Assembly: GCA_004211235.1 (NCBI GenBank)
Contig: SEEY01000366.1
Coordinates: 1 to 8,237, forward strand
Reading direction: 5' to 3'
DNA from: Rubrivivax sp.
Lineage (GTDB): Bacteria > Pseudomonadota > Gammaproteobacteria > Burkholderiales > Burkholderiaceae
Length of the DNA stretch: 8,237 nucleotides
In this document: positions 1 to 5,967 of the stretch, piece after piece
Position numbering within the stretch: position 1 is the first letter of the stretch
Layout: the number at the start of each line of letters is the position of its first letter
Position numbers and translations under genes: made by a program
The notes under the pieces: generated by a model
Seen by the model: only the letters and a program-made list of their open reading frames with translations
The model's database searches: none
Told to the model about the DNA's origin: nothing

Positions 1-1098
1 CCCTACCCGGACTACAACACCGCCCCCAAGGCGGCCGACGCCACCGGCATGGCCGATACCGCCACGCAGGCCGCGCAAAAGATGCGCCTCGGCCTGAACA
101 TCGGCAACACGCTGGAGGCCATGGGCGGCAAGAGCGAGACCTACTGGGGCAACCCGAAGATCACGCGCGAGTTCGTCCAGTTCGCCAAGGCCTCGGGCTT
201 CAACGCGATCCGGCTGCCGGTGTCGTGGAACCAGTACGCCGACGCCACCACCGCCCAGATCGACGCACCCTGGCTGGCGCGCGTCAAAGAGGTGGTGCAG
301 TACTGCATCGACGCCGACCTCCACGTCATCGTCAACATCCACTGGGACGGCGGCTGGCTGGAAGAGAACGTCACGCCCGACAAGCAGACCGCCAACAACC
401 ACAAGCAGCGCGCCTTCTGGCAGCAGATCGCCACGACCCTGCGCGACTTCGACGGCCGGCTGCTGTTTGCCGGCGCCAACGAGCCCAACGTCAAGACGGC
501 CGAGCAAATGGCCGTGCTGATGAGCTATCACCAGACCTTCATCGACACGGTGCGCGCCACCGGCGGCCGCAACGCCTGGCGCCACCTGGTCGTGCAGGGC
601 CCGTCCACCGATGTCGAGCTGACGAGCCAGCTGATGACCGGCTGGCCCACCGACACGGCCACCGGCCGGCTGATGGCCGAGATCCACTACTACACACCGT
701 GGAACTTCACCGGCATGACCAAGGACGAGACCTGGGGCAACCAGTTCTTCTACTGGGGCGCCGGCAACCACTCGACCACCGACACCGCGCACAACCCCAC
801 CTGGGGCGAAGAGGCCGCCGTGGACGACCTGCTGGGCAGGATGAAGACCCGCTTCATCGACAAGGGCATCCCGGTCATCGTCGGCGAGTTCGGGACCCAG
901 CGGCGCGACACGCTGACCGGCGAGGCGCTGCGCCTGCACGATGTCAGCCGCCTCGCCTACTGCAAGACCGTCACGCAGCGCTCGCGCGCACTCGGGCTGG
1001 TGCCGTTCTACTGGGACGTCGGCTCGCTGCTCGACCGCAGCCGCAATGTCGTGCTGGACACCGCCGTGCTGAACGCGCTGGTGGAAGGGGCGCGCTGA
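1..1098 (+). CDS. Glycoside hydrolase family 5 cellulase-type enzyme (5' partial)
   Basis: This is a probable endo-beta-1,4-glucanase of family GH5, a retaining TIM-barrel enzyme acting on cellulose or related beta-glucans. The frame is open from base 1 (it begins PYPDYNTAPKAADATG), so the start lies upstream of the window. The ATG at 49 is probably internal, because the upstream residues look like the usual lead-in to a mature GH5 domain. Counting from that Met, I see LNIGNTLEA (16-24), RLPVSW (55-60), NIHWDGGW (96-103), the acid/base motif NEP with Glu145, HYY at 213-215, the nucleophile in GEFG at Glu280, and YWD at 321-323. These are the expected GH5 landmarks, and the domain is complete to its C-terminus. 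A signal peptide is expected upstream but is not visible. The next gene starts on the last base of its stop codon and encodes a paralogue. Family assignment is firm. A GH5_4-like subfamily is only my impression, and substrate is inferred. Confidence 0.93.
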   Translation, partial: PYPDYNTAPKAADATGMADTATQAAQKMRLGLNIGNTLEAMGGKSETYWGNPKITREFVQFAKASGFNAIRLPVSWNQYADATTAQIDAPWLARVKEVVQYCIDADLHVIVNIHWDGGWLEENVTPDKQTANNHKQRAFWQQIATTLRDFDGRLLFAGANEPNVKTAEQMAVLMSYHQTFIDTVRATGGRNAWRHLVVQGPSTDVELTSQLMTGWPTDTATGRLMAEIHYYTPWNFTGMTKDETWGNQFFYWGAGNHSTTDTAHNPTWGEEAAVDDLLGRMKTRFIDKGIPVIVGEFGTQRRDTLTGEALRLHDVSRLAYCKTVTQRSRALGLVPFYWDVGSLLDRSRNVVLDTAVLNALVEGAR

Positions 1099-2231
1099 TG
1101 ACGCCGCGCCGCCTCTGGCTGCAGCAGCTGCTGGCACTGGGCACCGGCCTGGCCGCGGGTACGGGCATGGGCTCGGCGCGGGCCGAAGCGCCGATGCGCG
1201 ACCTGACCAGCCTTCAGCTGTCCAGGCTGATGGGCGCCGGCTGGAACCTCGGCAATTCGCTCGAAGCCATCGGCGGCGAGACGGCCTGGGGCAACCCCGC
1301 CGCGACGCAGGTGCTGATGAATGCGGTCAAGGCCGCCGGCTTCCGCACGGTGCGCATCCCCGTGTCCTGGAAGCAGCACGCCGACGCCGATGACACCATC
1401 GGCGCCGCCTGGATGGCGCGCGTGGCGGAGGTCGTCGGCTACGCGAAGAGCGCCGGCCTGTTCGCCATCATCAACATCCACTGGGACGGCGGCTGGATGC
1501 AGCCCACCCGTGCGGCGCAGCCCATGGCCAATGCGCGCATCACGAAGTTCTGGACGCAGATCGCCAACCACTTCAAGGCGCACGACGACACGCTGCTGTT
1601 CGCCGGCACCAACGAGGTCATGATCGAGGGCGACTACGGCACGCCCAAGCCCGAGCACATCGCCGTGCAGAACGGCTTCAACCACCAGTTCGTCAATGCC
1701 GTGCGGGCCACCGGCGGCAACAACGCCCAGCGCCATCTGGTGGTGCAGAGTTTCAACACGAACATCGACCACGCCGTCAATTTCGCCGTCATGCCGACCG
1801 ACACCGTCGCCAACCGGCTGATGATGGAAGTGCACTACTACGACCCGTTTGACTTCTCGCTCAGCGAGAAGAGCCGCTTCTGGCAATGGGGTGCGGCCGC
1901 CACCGATGCGAAGGCCAAGGTCGCCGGCTTCGACGAGGCCTGGACCGATGCGCAGTTCCTGAAGATGAAAAAGGCCTTTGTCGACCGCGGCGTGCCGGTC
2001 TTGCTGGGCGAGTTCGGCGCGATCCGCCGCACCGAGCACCCCGGGGCCGAGGCCTACCGCCTGGCCTGGAACCGCCACGTCGCCCGCTCCGCGCGGCGCC
2101 ACGGGCTGCTGCCCGTCTACTGGGATGCAGGCGCGGCCACCGCGAACCACAGCATGGGTCTGTTCAACCGCAGCACCGGTGCCCAGGTGTATCCCGAGAT
2201 CATCGCGGCCCTCGTCGACACGGCGAGTTGA
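1098..2231 (+). CDS. Secreted glycoside hydrolase family 5 protein, tandem paralogue
   Basis: A 377-residue GH5 enzyme, probably a secreted beta-glucanase. The ATG at 1098 overlaps the preceding TGA (TGATG), with a purine-rich AAGGGG about 7 nt upstream, so the two genes are probably translationally coupled. Residues 1-29 form a signal peptide: PRRLWLQQ is twin-arginine-like, followed by a hydrophobic Ala/Gly/Leu stretch and ending in ARA before E30. A Tat route is plausible but not certain. Catalytic-domain landmarks are WNLGNSLEAIGG (49-60), RIPVSW (96-101), NIHWDGGW (126-133), acid/base Glu173, HYY (246-248), the nucleophile Glu305 in GEFG, and YWD (351-353). The residue after the acid/base Glu is Val (NEV), where most GH5 enzymes and the upstream paralogue have Pro. 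The glutamate itself is kept, so activity is likely. The two genes share motif order throughout and look like an old tandem duplication. Confidence 0.93.
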   Translation: MTPRRLWLQQLLALGTGLAAGTGMGSARAEAPMRDLTSLQLSRLMGAGWNLGNSLEAIGGETAWGNPAATQVLMNAVKAAGFRTVRIPVSWKQHADADDTIGAAWMARVAEVVGYAKSAGLFAIINIHWDGGWMQPTRAAQPMANARITKFWTQIANHFKAHDDTLLFAGTNEVMIEGDYGTPKPEHIAVQNGFNHQFVNAVRATGGNNAQRHLVVQSFNTNIDHAVNFAVMPTDTVANRLMMEVHYYDPFDFSLSEKSRFWQWGAAATDAKAKVAGFDEAWTDAQFLKMKKAFVDRGVPVLLGEFGAIRRTEHPGAEAYRLAWNRHVARSARRHGLLPVYWDAGAATANHSMGLFNRSTGAQVYPEIIAALVDTAS

Positions 2232-2243
2232 GCCCGCGGCCAC

Positions 2244-2266
2244 CGCCACCGCCCACGGCGGTGGCG
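2244..2266. terminator. GC-rich hairpin between convergent genes
   Basis: A perfect 10-bp stem (2244-2253 with 2257-2266) with a CAC loop sits in the 48-bp gap between the stop codons of the second cellulase gene and the H-NS gene. Its position suits a bidirectional terminator. Neither strand has a U-run after it, so intrinsic termination is only suggested. Confidence 0.35.
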
Positions 2267-2279
2267 CGGCTGCCAACCC

Positions 2280-2642
2280 TCAGCCCTTGACCAGCAGATC
2301 TTCGGCCTGCTTGCCGGCGGCAAGCGCGTCCTTGAACCAGTTCGGCCGCTTGCCGACGCCCGACCAGGTGCGACCGGCACCGTCGGTGTACTTGGCGACG
2401 CCGCCCGGCTTCTTCGCGGCAGCCTTGCGGGTCTTGCCAGCCGCCTTGGGCGCCGCCGCGGCGCGTTTGCGGCTCGCCTTGGGCGAAGAGGCACCGAACA
2501 GCTCGTCCGCCGTGATGCCGTAATGGGCCACGGCCTCCTTGATGCGGTCGACCACTTCCGTCTTCTCGCGCGAGCGCAATGCGTCCGCCTGCTTCTGCAA
2601 CTGTGCAATCTGCTTGAGCAGGGTCTGCAGCGTCTTTGCCAT
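2280..2642 (-). CDS. H-NS histone family nucleoid protein
   Basis: A 120-residue H-NS family DNA-binding protein, expected to oligomerise along AT-rich or foreign DNA and silence transcription. The N-terminal helix (about 1-45, MAKTLQTLLKQIAQLQKQAD onward) is the oligomerisation coiled coil. Residues 54-83 are an Ala/Lys/Arg linker typical of Burkholderiales members. Residues 85-107 (YTDGAGRTWSGVGKRPNWF and on) are the C-terminal DNA-binding motif. In that motif the usual GRGR-type hook that enters the minor groove reads GVGKRP. The frame is open to an ATG at 2660, but I chose the ATG at 2642. It gives the standard family N-terminus MAKTLQ and has GGAG 6 nt upstream, which lies inside the longer version. 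The candidate promoter at 2663-2690 also leaves too little room for the longer start. It is transcribed convergently with the cellulases and divergently from the PRC-barrel gene. Confidence 0.95.
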   Translation of the reverse strand: MAKTLQTLLKQIAQLQKQADALRSREKTEVVDRIKEAVAHYGITADELFGASSPKASRKRAAAAPKAAGKTRKAAAKKPGGVAKYTDGAGRTWSGVGKRPNWFKDALAAGKQAEDLLVKG

Positions 2643-2662
2643 TCGAATCTCCATCGACATTG

Positions 2663-2690
2663 TTTATGGGAAGACGCGATTCAATCACAA
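2663..2690 (-). promoter_or_regulatory. Candidate sigma-70-type promoter for the H-NS gene
   Basis: Reading the minus strand, TTGTGA (2690-2685) and CATAAA (2668-2663) are separated by 16 bp. Each matches the sigma-70 consensus at 4 of 6 positions. A start about 7 nt after the -10 box would give a 5' leader of roughly a dozen bases before the GGAG and the ATG at 2642. This is an eye-found match only. Confidence 0.35.
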
Positions 2691-2844
2691 GCCCCGCATT
2701 GAAACGACTCGACGGCGCCAGTGAAAACCATTGCCACCGATTCGGTGCAAGTCATTCGACTGGGAATTGCGAGGGAATGACGCGGCGCGTCGGCCAATGC
2801 CTACACGGACTTGTCCGCCATCCCGACCCCAGCTGCGACGGGCC

Positions 2845-2874
2845 TGGTGCAAATTCGCGACTGGTGCATGCACC
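2845..2874. promoter_or_regulatory. Dyad and direct repeat upstream of the PRC-barrel gene
   Basis: GGTGCATGCACC at 2863-2874 is a perfect 12-bp palindrome. Its half TGGTGCA also occurs at 2845-2851, in direct repeat 17 bp upstream, and GGTGCA occurs again at 2744-2749. The palindrome lies about 60 bp before the PRC-barrel ATG, a reasonable place for an operator. A second dyad, CGGACTTGTCCG, is at 2806-2817. No regulator is identified. The rest of the 294-bp gap (2643-2936) shows nothing else I can support. Confidence 0.25.
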
Positions 2875-2936
2875 CGCAGACAGCGGCGCTCCGCGTCGAC
2901 GTCCAGCGTCAAGCTCAACCCCCCTGAGGAGCCACC

Positions 2937-3278
2937 ATGTCCTATCCCACCATCTCTTCCTCCAAGGTCGAAGGCACCAACGTCTACAACCTGCAAGGCG
3001 ACAAGCTCGGTTCGATCGACGACCTGGTCATCGACAAGCGCAGCGGCCAGGTGCGTTATGCGGCACTGGAATTCGGCGGCTTCCTGGGCGTCGGCACCGA
3101 CCGTTATCCACTGCCCTGGAACATGCTGAAGTACGACACCGACAAGGACGGCTATGTCGTCAACATCGACAAGCGCCAGCTCGACAGCGCGCCGCGCTAT
3201 TCGGAAGACGAAGCGCCGACGTATTCGGACGACTACGGGCGCAAGGTGTATGACTATTACGGTTTCCCCTGGATGTAA
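2937..3278 (+). CDS. PRC-barrel domain protein
   Basis: A 113-residue cytoplasmic protein with one PRC-barrel domain, a small beta-barrel found in photosynthetic reaction centre H subunits, RimM and many stress-related bacterial proteins. The domain spans about 12-83: the opening strand VYNLQGDKLGSIDDLVID (16-33), then QVRYAALEFGGFLGVG (38-53), YPLPWNMLKYD (57-67) and GYVVNIDK (72-79). The last 30 residues are rich in Tyr, Asp and Glu and end in GFPWM. There is no signal peptide or membrane segment. The start is well supported by GAGGAG 5 nt upstream of the ATG. It stands alone between a divergent H-NS gene and a non-coding stretch. Free-standing proteins of this type are often linked to general stress responses, but the exact role is unknown and is not shown by the sequence. 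Confidence 0.9.
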   Translation: MSYPTISSSKVEGTNVYNLQGDKLGSIDDLVIDKRSGQVRYAALEFGGFLGVGTDRYPLPWNMLKYDTDKDGYVVNIDKRQLDSAPRYSEDEAPTYSDDYGRKVYDYYGFPWM

Positions 3279-3297
3279 GGCTGTTAACCCCTCGCCC

Positions 3298-3465
3298 AGC
3301 CGGGCACCGGCTGAACGCCGGCCCGTCCGGTCGGTCTTGCAGACCGCGCTGCGGCAGTGCCGCAGCTCTCCGGTAGGCACAGGCCGCCCACTGGGCGCCC
3401 TGTGTCCGACCAAAGCCCCCGAGGGGACGGCGATGCTTGCGGCATTGAGCCGCAAGCACATCGCC
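3298..3465. other. Hairpin-dense non-coding stretch
   Basis: The 225-bp gap between the PRC-barrel gene and the heptamer array has no convincing gene but holds a run of inverted repeats. They are 3298-3312 (6-bp stem), 3332-3346 (CGGTCT/AGACCG), 3348-3366 (8-bp stem, AGT loop), 3378-3404 (CACAGG/CCTGTG enclosing CGCCC/GGGCG), and 3429-3465 (15 paired bases, a 2-nt bulge at 3458-3459 and the loop ATTGA). The first could help terminate the PRC-barrel transcript, although there is no U-run. The last encloses an ATG at 3433 that follows AGGGG. The cluster could be a structured RNA leader, a decayed mobile element or a dispersed intergenic repeat. The sequence alone does not decide. Confidence 0.5.
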
Positions 3466-3503
3466 TTGGCGGGCCGGCTTGGGAGCGGCCCGGCGCTCGG
3501 CCC

Positions 3504-3607
<104 letters not shown>

Positions 3608-4510
3608 GGCCTGGTGAACGTGCCGGTGAAGCTCTACTCCGCGACTGAATCGGGCTCGGAGATCCGCTTCAATCTCCTCGACAAGGACGGGTCGCGGCTC
3701 AAGCAGCAGTACGTCAACGAGCGCAGCCGGCAGGTCGTGGAGCGCAAGGACATGGTCAAGGGCTACGAGGTCGAGGACAACCGCTTCGTGCTGTTCTCGC
3801 CCGAGGAGTTGAAGGCGCTCGAGGAAGGCAGCAGCCACGTCATCGAGATCGTCAGCTTCGTGCCGCTGGCCTCCATCGACCCGCTGTTCTACGACAAGAG
3901 CTACCTGCTTGCGCCGGACAAGCGCGGCGACAAGCCCTATGCACTGCTGGCCGAGGCGCTGCGTCAGTCGCGCCGTTGCGCGCTGGCCAAATGGGCCTGG
4001 AAGGCCAAGCAGTACGTCGCGCAGATCCGCGCGAATGACGAAGGCCTGATCCTGCAGCAGCTGCGCTATGCCGAGGAGGTGCGCTCGCTGGCCGACCTCG
4101 GCATTCCGAAGGCCGATGTGTCCCGGCCGGAATAGCAGCTGGCGCTGCAACTCGTTGAGCAGATCGCCGCGGACGAGTTCGACCCGACGCAGTTCCACGA
4201 CGAGGAAAAGGCCCGCGTGCTCGCGGCCATCGAGGAGAAGGTGAAGGGCAAGCAGATCGTCGCCTCCGCGCACGAGGAGGACGGCGTGGTGGGCAGCGGC
4301 CAGGTCATCGACCTGATGGACGCGCTGCGCGCCAGCCTCGGCGGTGGTGGTGCCGGCAGCAGTGGCGGCAAGAAGCCGGCCCGGGAAGCCAAGCCGTCCA
4401 ACGTGACGCAGCTCAAGGCACCGCCGGCACGCAAGGCCGCCAAGCGCGTGGCGGCGGAGCCCGAAGTCGCAGCACCGGCCGCGGCACCGCGCAGGCGCGC
4501 GACCAAATAG
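3608..4510 (+). pseudogene. ku: Ku DNA end-binding protein gene, start lost and interrupted by TAG
   Basis: Bacterial Ku forms a homodimeric ring on DNA double-strand ends and recruits LigD for non-homologous end joining. The frame resumes family sequence at GLVNVPVKLYSATES, followed by RFNLLDKDGSRLKQQYVNE, EDNRFVLFSPEELKAL, IDPLFYDKSYLLAPDK and GLILQQLRYAEEV. It runs for 175 codons to TAG at 4133-4135. The same frame then continues for 124 codons with QLALQLVEQIAADEFDP, EEKVKGKQI and a Lys/Ala-rich basic tail to the true stop at 4508. Total length fits a normal Ku of about 300 residues. Two things are wrong. The usual first dozen residues (a Met followed by the WKGAISF-type strand) are replaced by the GAAGACA array, with only TTG 3479 or an internal GTG at 3614 available as starts in this frame. 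The TAG removes the C-terminal arm and tail. The frame is otherwise undamaged, so decay is recent or the base calls are wrong. The next gene follows after 4 nt. Confidence 0.9.
4133..4135 (+). other. In-frame TAG inside ku
   Basis: The frame reads SRPE, then TAG, then QLALQLVEQ, with strong Ku similarity directly on both sides. Ku proteins generally have a sense residue such as Lys, Glu or Gln here, each one substitution from TAG. The codon is followed by CAGCTG, close to the leaky CAR-YYA context described for TMV in eukaryotes. That rule is not established for bacteria. Confidence 0.9.
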
Positions 4511-4514
4511 CCTC

Positions 4515-5321
4515 ATGGCCGCGGATGCGCCCTACCCCCTGCGGCAGGCGCTGCGCCTGACCGGCCTGTCCCGGCGCTTCCTCGACAGCCTCGTCGAGCA
4601 TCGCCTGCTGGGGTCGCCGGACGGCCAGCGCTTCGGCCATCAGGACGTGGTCGTCGGCCGCACGGCGAAAGCGCTGCGCGATGCGGGTGTGCCACCGCGC
4701 AAGGTGCTGCAGGCGCTGCGCCACGTGAAGGACTCTCTCGCCGACGGCCCGCTGTCCGGCGTGCGGCTGCGTCCGCAGGCGGGCGGCGTCGAACTGCACA
4801 CGGCCGACCAGCGCCTGGATGCCCACACCGGGCAGGCGCTGCTGCCCTTTGAGGAAGACGTTTCCGCAAGCGCTGGCGTGAAGCCGTTGGCGGAGCCGGA
4901 ACCCGAGCGCGACGCCGGCGACTGGCTGCGCGAGGCCATGCGGCTGGAGGCCAGCGACAGCGCTGCGGCCGAAGCCGCCTACCGTCGTGTGCTGGCGATG
5001 GACGCCTGCTGTGCGCCGGCCTACATCAATCTCGGCGCGCTGCTGTGCGAAGCGCGGCGCTGCGAGGAGGCCGTGGCGCTGTACGAGCAGGCGCTGGACC
5101 GTTGCGAGCCGACGGCTCTCGTGCACTTCAACCGCGCGACTGCGCTGGAAGACGTCGACCGGCCTCACCAGGCCGTGGCGGCCTATGAACGGGCGCTCGC
5201 TTTGGAACCCGGGCTGGCGGATGCGCACTACAACCTGAGCGTGCTGCTGGAGCGGCTGGGGGATCAGCCGGGGGCGTTGCGGCATATGAGCGCGTATCGG
5301 CGGGCGGGAGGCGTTTCGTGA
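4515..5321 (+). CDS. MerR-like helix-turn-helix and TPR-repeat protein
   Basis: A 268-residue protein with two parts. Residues 7-71 look like a MerR-type winged helix-turn-helix: YPLRQALRLTGLSRRFLDSL, then a short wing around DGQRFGHQDV, then the helix RTAKALRDAGVPPRKVLQAL. Residues about 134-263 are tetratricopeptide repeats, helical protein-binding hairpins, with clear units at 168-201 (PAYINLGALLCEARRCEEAV) and 202-235 (FNRATALEDV, AVAAYERALALEP), flanked by weaker ones at 134-167 and 236-263. A Pro/Glu-rich linker joins the halves. There is no signal peptide or membrane segment. The ATG is 4 nt after the ku stop, with no obvious Shine-Dalgarno, so translation probably depends on coupling to ku. 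Being co-directional with ku and upstream of ligD suggests a link to end joining, but that is inference. It could instead be an independent regulator. The TAG in ku may reduce its expression through polarity. Confidence 0.85.
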   Translation: MAADAPYPLRQALRLTGLSRRFLDSLVEHRLLGSPDGQRFGHQDVVVGRTAKALRDAGVPPRKVLQALRHVKDSLADGPLSGVRLRPQAGGVELHTADQRLDAHTGQALLPFEEDVSASAGVKPLAEPEPERDAGDWLREAMRLEASDSAAAEAAYRRVLAMDACCAPAYINLGALLCEARRCEEAVALYEQALDRCEPTALVHFNRATALEDVDRPHQAVAAYERALALEPGLADAHYNLSVLLERLGDQPGALRHMSAYRRAGGVS

Positions 5322-5381
5322 ACGCCTTTCTTGCTCACCTGCCGGCCGCTTCGGGGACGGCTTGCTTGTCGCCAAGGCCCA

Positions 5382-5613
5382 GCCGGGAGTTCGCCCCGGC
5401 GGGCGACCTTCTTTTTGAGCGACCAAAAAGAAGGCAAAAAGTCGCCCCCGCTCCGTCGCCCCTCTGCGAGGGGTTCCCTGCGATGCTCGAACGCCGAGGC
5501 TCGCGCAGAACTCACTTCGCTACGCTTCGTTCAGACAGCTGCGCGAAGTCAGTTGACGAAGTGCGCTTCGCGCACGCCTCGGCGTTCTGCGCTTCTCGCC
5601 TCCTCCAAAGGGG
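5382..5613 (+). repeat. Left arm of the inverted island
   Basis: It contains hairpins at 5407-5434 (perfect 10-bp stem CCTTCTTTTT/AAAAAGAAGG, 8-nt loop, enclosed by GGGCGAC/GTCGCCC at 5401 and 5441), 5459-5473 (CCCCTC/GAGGGG) and 5561-5575 (GTGCGC/GCGCAC, TTC loop). Pairing of AACTCACTTCGC with GCGAAGTCAGTT (near 5509-5554, one mismatch) adds a longer stem. Confidence 0.75.
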
Positions 5614-5689
5614 TGTGAAGAAACAGCCGAACAGCCAGCAGCCGCAACAGCGAAGCCCGAAGGCCGTTCGCAGCGAGGTATTTCGTATG

Positions 5690-5923
5690 CCCCCTTTTAG
5701 CCTCGCCGAGCAGCGGAAGGCCTTGAGGGCGTGCGCGCAGCGCACTTCAAGAACTGACTCCGCGCGGCTGTTTGACCGCAGCGTAGCGAAGGGAGTTCCG
5801 CGCGGGCCCTCAAGGACTTAGCAGCGCAGGGCACCCCGAAGGGGCGGGGCGGCCAGGGGGGAGCTCTTTGGTTACTTTCTGGCGGCCCAGAAAGTGACTC
5901 GCCCGCCGGGGCGAAATCCCGGC
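5690..5923 (-). repeat. Right arm of the inverted island
   Basis: This is the reverse-complement counterpart of the left arm. Its hairpins sit at equivalent places: 5731-5745 (GTGCGC/GCGCAC, different loop), 5834-5844 (on the minus strand CCCCTTCGGGG, a UUCG-type loop if transcribed) and 5874-5895 (ACTTTCTGG/CCAGAAAGT). The first and last of these hairpins have sequences different from the left arm, yet pairing is kept. Confidence 0.75.
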
Positions 5924-5967
5924 ACCGCACTCTGCATCAACCCCAAACATCGGCGGAGCCCAACCAG

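Larger units (their letters stand above)
5382..5923. repeat. Composite intergenic island: two inverted, diverged hairpin-rich units
   Basis: The 646-bp gap between the TPR gene and ligD contains a 542-bp island. Its ends are 25-bp inverted repeats with 24 matches (5382-5406 and 5899-5923). Inside, the two arms run in the same order when one is reverse-complemented. First comes a hairpin (5407-5434 left, 5874-5895 right), then a C-run/G-run hairpin, then a 77-bp block with 66 matches (5502-5578 against 5728-5804), then a segment ending in AAAGGGG. A 76-bp centre (5614-5689) separates the arms. No transposase or credible gene lies inside, and I see no target-site duplication. It resembles the dispersed repeats common in Burkholderiales intergenic regions, but the family is not named here. 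Confidence 0.85.

Noticed and set aside
225..1097. Long N-terminal extension of the second cellulase from 225
   Set aside because: This part is Arg/Pro-rich out-of-frame translation of the first cellulase. The ATG at 1098 gives a proper signal peptide.
2763..2791. ECF sigma-type promoter (GGAATT followed by CGTC) before the PRC-barrel gene
   Set aside because: The spacing is about 19 bp, too long for the usual arrangement, and such short motifs occur by chance.
3280..3500. Integron attC site
   Set aside because: Hairpins are present, but I could not find a matched pair of core sites in the right spacing, nor any integrase.
5318..5821. Open frames across the 5322-5967 gap
   Set aside because: They run through the inverted hairpin island, have no domain, and their composition follows the repeats.
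5382..5923. Insertion sequence
   Set aside because: The ends are inverted repeats, but there is no transposase frame and no target-site duplication, and the whole arms are inverted copies rather than only the termini.
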